From Isohypsibius dastychi (taxonomy: Eukaryota; Tardigrada; Eutardigrada; Parachela; Isohypsibiidae), in contig JAQIWT010000912.1 in assembly GCA_034696485.1 (NCBI GenBank), forward strand, positions 1 through 13,920: a DNA stretch of 13,920 bases, in the 5' to 3' direction. Of the stretch, positions 8,518 to 13,920 are shown piece after piece. Every line of letters starts with the position of its first letter. Position 1 is the first letter of the stretch. The notes beneath the pieces were generated by a model that was not told the origin of the DNA, made no database searches, and saw only the letters and a program-made list of their open reading frames with translations. The position numbers were made by a program, and so were the translations under genes.

Positions 8518-10349
8518 CTAAGCATTTTTTGAATCCGCACTTGGTGATTCATCTGAACCTTCTCCATCACTTGCCTTTCCTCTTTCTTTCGATTTGCCTT
8601 TGCTTTTGTTCTTCAGGGCTTTCAGTAAGTTTTTGCTTCTTGCCCACAGTTTTTTACTCCTAGGGAGTTTAGTCCCACTAGCGCTCGTGCCGTTCTCATC
8701 CCCATCTTTTTCCGGAACGTATGGTATCCCATTCTCTTCAGCCTCTCTCCTGGCCTTATCCTCTTTTCGTTTCTTCTTACGCTCATCCCTGGCATTCGCT
8801 CTGAGTGCTCGTCTCTCCTGACGCTGTAGTTTACGCTCCATAACGGTCGCTCCTTTCTCAGATTTTATACGAGTGCCGTCAACCATCTCATTGACCCAGT
8901 CTCCCAGTGATCCGTACTCTAGTTGAACAGTGTTATTCTTTATACCATTTTCCTCAAAGACTGATCGAGCTCCCCAAATAAGACGTTCCTCTTCTCCGCG
9001 ATTTCTTCCATCAGGGATGGAGAGACTCACTGTCGCCACGAAATCGTACTTCTGAAGACTCCATGTGTGGAGGTCTCTGACCGCTTTGACATTAGCCAGG
9101 GTCATAAGCTACAAGAAAGAGTCTTTTCTGATTGTCAATATGGTAGAGAAACGACTGACGTATACTCTACCTTGTCCAACATCGATTTCATGGATTTATC
9201 AAGTTCACGGGGTGCTCTCTGCATGAGGATATCTTTGCAATCACACAAAAGTGGCATAATCCTGAAATTGTGAAACGATGAGCGAGAGAACGGTGACAAT
9301 CATTATTACATATAAGAAAGATAAATGCAGAACTTGTTCGCACCCAAGCATGAGAAGCAGAGCAATGACGAATGAAGCTGCTGGATCAGCCCATGGCGTT
9401 CCAGTTTGTTCAACGAGATATGACGAGCCAATGACTGCTACGGAACCAAGTGCGTCTGCCACCACGTGAAGCAACATACCTGCAATCGAATTTGTGAAAA
9501 CATGTCTTATCTTGATATTGAATCACTTCAGCACTCACCGAGCATAATACCATACTCAGGGTCCTGTTTCACAGGCTTTTTAACAGCAGTTGCAGACTGT
9601 GGAATCTTTTTTGGTCTGCGCCCTGATAGTAATCTGTCTGGCGTTGACGGTTATTAAACTTTACGGGTTTTGACGATCGGAGGACTATACTCAGAAGAAT
9701 GATGAGAATGCCGAGAACGTTGACAGCCAGCCCTGCACAGGCAATTTGCATCGCGATTCCGTCAACTTTTGGGGCTGTTTTGAGCAGCATCCGCTGATCC
9801 GCAGAGCAGCGTGGTGTTAACATAAATCTGACGACAACTGAAGACTGAATAACTCACCTGGGTCGCCTCGCCACACAGCATGAAAAGTAGAAACATGAGG
9901 AAACAGGAACTGGCAAATCCTGCAACTGGATCGGCTCTCCCGTACCTGTAAAGAAATGAATTATATTCTCGCATTTGAACACTGTGATTGAACTTTCTGT
10001 TAAATTATTCAAAGTTTTCATGGTCAACCAAGCCCACCTACCCGTACGTGTACACCAAGTTGGGTTTCTTGTCATCACCTCGGATGACAGCTTGAGCAAT
10101 CAGCCCCATGATCAATCCCGCGCAGTCAAAGAGCATATGAAAAGAATCCGAGACCAGACTCAAACTGTAATTAATCCAAATCATTAATCTCAAGCTCCAG
10201 TATAAATTTTCTGTGGATGTTGCATGTAACCTGTTCGATGTTATTCCATAGGTTAGCTCCAAGCCAGCGCATGCAAAATTAAGTAGAATATAAAACAATA
10301 TCGACAGCGAGCTTGCGTTTGTTAGTATGGTGCGAATAATCCCAGCCAT
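8518..10349 (-). CDS. Zinc transporter, CDF/SLC30 family (ZnT5/ZnT7-like)
   Basis: CDF proteins exchange Zn2+ for H+ and move zinc out of the cytosol; the ZnT5/7 group acts in the early secretory pathway. Eight phase-consistent exons on the minus strand: 10349-10231, 10164-10042, 9945-9858, 9793-9665, 9596-9539, 9479-9344, 9261-9171 and 9108-8518, for 444 residues. Helix 2 reads LSLVSDSFHMLFD and helix 5 reads LHVVADALGSVAVI; both keep the His-x3-Asp pair that forms the transport site. YTYGYGRADPVAGF and IMPLL match the ZnT5/7 consensus. The C-terminal cytosolic domain is present (VKAVRDLHTWSL, NNTVQLEY). Two oddities stand out. The loop between helices 4 and 5 is short and lysine-rich, with no histidines, and after the cytosolic domain comes a tail of roughly 100 very charged residues. 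The 9665/9596 join has a weak acceptor. The start is just after a TAACAG acceptor-like motif, so a leader exon or trans-splice is possible. Confidence 0.93.
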
Positions 10350-10611
10350 TCTGTTACGAGTGTCAGTTCCGCAGGCAGATTAAATAAATTCGTCACACCT
10401 CTTGCTCATTCAGGATGGCTCTTCCCTGCTTCGGTAACATGGATGGTGCCGATGTAACTGGGAAAAATAAAGATGTCTATTTACCTATAATTTACTGTGC
10501 TTTTGAAAAGCAGGAAGGGGCTTTGAGTTGACAACTCTATGGTAACTCGTGATTTTGCGATTGGACTAATGTGTCGGATACAGCTCTGCTCGGCTGGTCA
10601 CTTGAATCAGT
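10350..10611. promoter_or_regulatory. Divergent promoter region
   Basis: About 260 bp separate the start codon of the zinc transporter (minus strand) from that of the small presequence gene (plus strand), so both promoters and 5' UTRs must lie here or overlap. A FOX-type TATTTAC occurs at 10478-10484. A 38-codon plus-strand open frame begins at 10415 but has no supporting features. The promoter role is inferred from arrangement. Confidence 0.5.
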
Positions 10612-10949
10612 ATGTTTAGTGGTCATCGTTCTCTGGCTCCTGCGAGATCGCTTCTGAAAAATCAGATGTCATTTCGAGCCAATCGTTCCTTTCCTAATCT
10701 GAACTTGGCGTCTATCAGAAGTTTCCCCTCGTTCCTCAGAGAGGGTCAGTACGCGCTTCAACCGAGTGAGGTGAAACGTTTGTGAGTTCCTTGACTTCTT
10801 GTTCTCAGCAACAACCTCCCTACCTGCATGACTTCATGCCAGCGGTTGTCATTCGACTGGAAGCCATTTGGTGGCAGAGAGAGCAGTTCTCATTATTTAC
10901 TCAAAAGAATATTTTCTCGGCACTATCGCCGGTTTTTGATGAGCTTTGA
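10612..10949 (+). CDS. Small two-exon protein, probable mitochondrial presequence
   Basis: I do not recognise the family. Exon 10612-10770 joins exon 10809-10949 across a 38-nt intron (donor GTGAAA, acceptor TTGTTCTCAG), keeping phase and giving 99 residues. The first 43 residues contain seven Arg plus Lys and His, many Ser and Leu, and no acidic residue (begins MFSGHRSLAPARSLLKNQ), the classic pattern of a mitochondrial targeting presequence. The mature part begins near EGQYALQPSEQQPPYLHDF and contains MPAVVIRLEAIWWQREQF before ending in FDEL. A small inner-membrane or matrix subunit is possible, but that is a guess. A stronger donor, GTCAGT, at 10744 would instead leave an exon out of phase with the next. 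The intron is shorter than most in the window, which lowers confidence. Confidence 0.5.
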
Positions 10950-11413
10950 CAGGAGCATGCCGGGAACCATACTTCAAACGGTCCGTAATCCATTCCACAT
11001 CACATTTAATTCGAACAAATATTCAGGGATCCATTTATGGAGTCGATCAAGGAATTTGTGGATTTTTTTTTCTTCGTTATTATTATTCTGAGACAACGGT
11101 TAACTTGTTCGTGTAATTAGGCTATTACGCTAACAGCCGAATCGAATTAGTGCAAGTATGAGTAGCCGAGTCGGATTCGCCAATCGAACTGGCAATTCAG
11201 TCATACATGCACCCGTCACCAAACAACCAAATCGACTCTCGATTTTTCGTCGAGTCACTTCTGGAAAGTGCTAAATTGCCGGAACCATCATCTGGTTCAT
11301 CGTACCTGTTACTTTTGGACTGGGGAATCGTTTGCAGAGGAGAATTCTGATCTTTACCAATGTCAACACTCTGTGTGCGCATCACTTTGAGGTGAACGGT
11401 TTGGAAGCAACTG
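10950..11413. other. Gap before the coiled-coil gene
   Basis: No confident gene. A plus-strand open stretch at 11158-11267 (begins MSSRVGFANRTGNSV) could be an alternative first exon of the coiled-coil gene: a donor after 11267 and an acceptor ending at 11421 join it in phase, replacing the start at 11414. The donor (GTGCTA) is poor. The rest is probably the 3' UTR of the small gene and promoter sequence. Confidence 0.35.
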
Positions 11414-13359
11414 ATGGCTAGGAAGTCGTTGAAGAAACCAGACTGGGAAAAACAATATCTCAACATGGAATCGATGCACTTGCACTCAGCGGAAGAAAAC
11501 GCCAAGAAGGTGAAGCAGCAGATTGAGAAAGTGGAACAGCTGGAGAAAGAGCTGAATGATCTAAAATGGTAAGTTGTAATCCTGTATGTTCGTCAACACG
11601 AATAAACTTTCATGTTGAAACCTGAACCTTGTTCTTGCCTGTTATTGATGTGTTATTATGATTTATGAATTCATAGCCTCTTCCGAAATTTGAAAATTCG
11701 CGAGGAATTCCTTGTTGCATTTATTCAGTTGCACTTTATTTGTGAAATTTGTTTCTGCCTTGTGCTTCTTCTGCACACTTGGCTCATTTGTCTTCAGACA
11801 ACCACAGAATCAATCAGTGAACCTCCACTGTATTCTTTTTTCAGCCCGGCCACCAATGCGGCAGTAGCTGAATTTTCTTATGGAGAGGACCTGCATAAAG
11901 TTGACAAGGCGAAACAGGACATGATGAAAGCAGTGGAATTCTTTGCCAGCACGCTACATGAATCGCAAAAGAAGATCATCAAGACGGCGAAGAATTTTGG
12001 CGAACGTCAGGAGAGAGCCATCAAAGAAGTGAGTACTTGACATTCGATCAGAGTTTTGTTTGTTGCCGTTTTCTAGTCATGACTTGTTTGTTATTCAACG
12101 ATGCTCGGTTATGACGTATCCCTAAACATAATTGAATATCGCCATGTTGTTCATCAGATTCGTAGGCTATGAACAAGTGAATTGTTTATTCAACATAATT
12201 GGTTTTGAGGATGCTGTGTGCGGGTTTCAAAATCTCTGTTTGGAAATATGAGAATTTGGAAAATGATTCAGAGAATGTGATATCATGTTGTTATTTCAGG
12301 CTGACCAGCTGAACAAAGAACAGCAGCGTTTGAAACGAACCTACAAAGAGTTGGAAGTCGCGAAAGAGGAACTCAAACAGGAGCAGAACAAGCGACACAA
12401 AATGGAAAAGGATTTCCACAACATGCAATGCTCCAAAAATATAGCGGAGAAAAAGCTGACCGACGCAAACCTCGAGCTGCAGAACTTGAAGACTTCCTTA
12501 TCCCAGGCCAAAGATACCATCAAGAACAAGGAGAGAGATTTTGAGAGATTAAGTGACGAGATCCAGGGGAAAAAAACCGACGCACTGGAGCTGAGGAAAT
12601 CACTTGAATTGAAAGATTCTCAGCTGAAGGAAATGCGAGACAATTTGGAGACTGAGCGCAGTAACTATAAACTCCTCGACTCGAAATTCCAGGAAGTCAT
12701 TGCTGCGAACAGAATCCGCAAGCAAGAGTATGACGAAATGCAGCGAAATCTTTGTGCTACAACGAATGCCTCTGGGGAGATCCAACGACTTCGGGATGCG
12801 GAGGTTAAACAATTACAAGATATTGTTCAGGAGATGAACGAAAAATTTGCCTCTCTGGCGGATATTGAGGAGAAATTGCGGGTCAGGACGGCTGAAAGAG
12901 ACGAGTTCCAAGAATCACTCCGCAAGAAGGTGGCTGAGCTCCAGAATGTCAAGGCTGACGCTAGAGAAAGGCAGAAACGGGTTGACTGGTGAGAACCATA
13001 ACCATATTTTTGGAGCTTCATGACAATGTTTAAAATTTGAACAGTGTTTTTTCTGCCGCAAGTCACGCAGTCACAAGTCTCATTTCTCATCGCAAGTTAC
13101 ATTCATGTCATGTTTTTTCAGGGTTGCTCGGCAGCTTGCATTGATACAGTCTGCTCCTTCACTGGAAGCAGAAAATCCCGAAGCATTGACTGAAGACAGT
13201 GATGAGTCAATGTCTGGAAAAGATGGGGAAGAAGAAGTGGAGGAAGAATTCCCACTTGGTTCAGAAATGTCAGAAGCCACTGTCGAAATTGAGACATCGT
13301 GTGATGCAGTTGAGCCGATTGGTAACGCCGTGATTATGCCGCTGCAGTGCAGGAAATGA
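11414..13359 (+). CDS. Coiled-coil protein with acidic C-terminal tail
   Basis: Four exons join in phase: 11414-11568 (donor GTAAGT), 11845-12028 (acceptor TTTTTTCAG, donor GTGAGT), 12300-12988 (acceptor TATTTCAG, donor GTGAGA) and 13122-13359 (acceptor TTTTTTCAG), for 421 residues ending CRK and TGA. The start MARKSLKKPDWEKQYL is the first ATG after an in-frame TGA. From about residue 20 to 350 the sequence is dominated by Glu, Lys, Gln, Leu and Arg with heptad-like spacing (IEKVEQLEKELNDLK; LKRTYKELEVAKEELKQE; SLELKDSQLKEMRDN), so a long rod-like coiled coil is expected. Residues 52-113 (CPATNAAVAEFSY through RAIKE) are less regular and could be a small helical domain. The tail is strongly acidic (GKDGEEEVEEEF). 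No motor, zinc-finger or membrane motif is seen. Similarity to myosin or golgin rods would be compositional only; the family is not recognised. Confidence 0.8.
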
Positions 13360-13730
13360 CTGTCCGACTCTCGCACCTGTGTTTTGTGTTAGGTTCGATT
13401 TTTGCCTGTTTGGTTTAAAAAGATGTAGCTCGGTGTGCCTCAATGGTAGCTTTTGGGGACCGACTCTCTTTTCAGCTTTTCTCGCGGGTGATGGTAGAGA
13501 ATCCTTTTTTTCTACTTGATGGGAGCAGAGGATGAATCGGTGTCGGATATTTAGGGCTCGCCATAAAGTTGCCGACATGGCTCTCATGTAAATTGCGATC
13601 CAGAAATTCTCTTTGGATCACGAACTTGGGATATGGATAGCGAATGAATATATTTCGGTAGCCATTTACTCCTCTTATAGAATCGGTATAATTAAGATGC
13701 TTTGGTCGATTTCCCGCATTTCGTATAGAA
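13360..13730. other. Gap between the coiled-coil gene and the right-edge gene
   Basis: No coding signal stands out on either strand. Minus-strand open frames here have no family resemblance. The stretch presumably carries the 3' UTR of the coiled-coil gene, though I see no canonical AATAAA, and the promoter of the next gene. Confidence 0.4.
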
Positions 13731-13920
13731 ATGGTGGCCGTTGTTTCAGAACTACTGTTTTTCGGCTCTTCAACCAGCACAGCATTTAAGGTGTCTGTAC
13801 TGGGGGTTCTGACAAATTTGGGTTCTCGATTGATTTGAATTATTGTGTGCTTCTACCATAGACGCATGCCGTGTGGCTAGCCGCGCAGAAGGCGCAGCTA
13901 GAGAATGATCCCATGCAACA
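13731..13920 (+). CDS. Partial gene, 5' end, running off the right edge
   Basis: A short first exon 13731-13790 (begins MVAVVSELLFFGSS, 20 codons) ends at a GTGTCT donor. Acceptor ACCATAG at 13861 opens a second exon at 13862 that stays open to the window edge (THAVWLAAQKAQLENDPMQ). Both exons are in phase 0, the intron is 71 nt, and the second exon has coding-like composition. The evidence is only phase and splice motifs over about 40 residues. The family is not recognised and the start could be further upstream. Confidence 0.42.

Noticed and set aside
10415-10531. 38-codon open frame in the divergent promoter
   Set aside because: It is short, has no motif, and the length is expected by chance.
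1-13920. Mobile elements, CRISPR arrays, rRNA, riboswitches or bacterial operon features
   Set aside because: No transposase or reverse-transcriptase motif, spaced repeat array or structured RNA was seen; the gene architecture is eukaryotic.

Overview
The window looks like nuclear DNA from an animal with a compact genome. Every convincing gene is split by short GT-AG introns (mostly 50-100 nt, often with TTTTCAG-type acceptors), genes lie a few hundred bases apart on both strands, and the best-conserved products (an RFX transcription factor, a DNAJB6-type chaperone, a CDF/SLC30 zinc transporter) point to a eukaryote, most likely a metazoan. Base composition is moderate. Small introns, dense packing and T-rich acceptors would suit a tardigrade, a nematode or another small invertebrate; the sequence alone does not settle which. 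Exon joins were worked out by hand from splice motifs, reading phase and remembered family consensus, so coordinates are models.

Layout, left to right. 2-621 (+): probable 3' end of a gene ending in a strongly hydrophobic segment, low confidence. 1075-2886 (+): a multi-exon gene for a charged, probably disordered protein of no recognised family, with an ambiguous second exon. 3320-6642 (+): a divergent RFX-family winged-helix factor whose DNA-binding domain and central/dimerisation regions can be followed over about ten exons. 7106-7948 (-): a four-exon class B J-domain protein of DNAJB6 type. 8518-10349 (-): an eight-exon zinc transporter of the ZnT5/ZnT7-like group, without a histidine-rich loop and with a long charged tail. 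10612-10949 (+): a small two-exon protein with a presequence-like N terminus. 11414-13359 (+): a four-exon coiled-coil protein with an acidic tail. 13731-13920 (+): the first one and a half exons of another gene running off the window.

Gene arrangement: the RFX and DNAJ genes converge with close poly(A) signals on opposite strands. The zinc transporter and the small presequence gene diverge from a shared gap of about 260 bp. The DNAJ and zinc transporter genes are tandem on the minus strand, separated by about 570 bp that contain a long plus-strand open frame. I see no operon, mobile element, CRISPR array, tRNA or rRNA, and no evidence that the genes form one pathway; they look like ordinary neighbours. 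The points most worth a second look are two places where one in-frame TAG interrupts otherwise continuous coding phase (first full gene and RFX N terminus), the unusual zinc transporter architecture, and the unexplained 184-codon open frame at 7978-8532.
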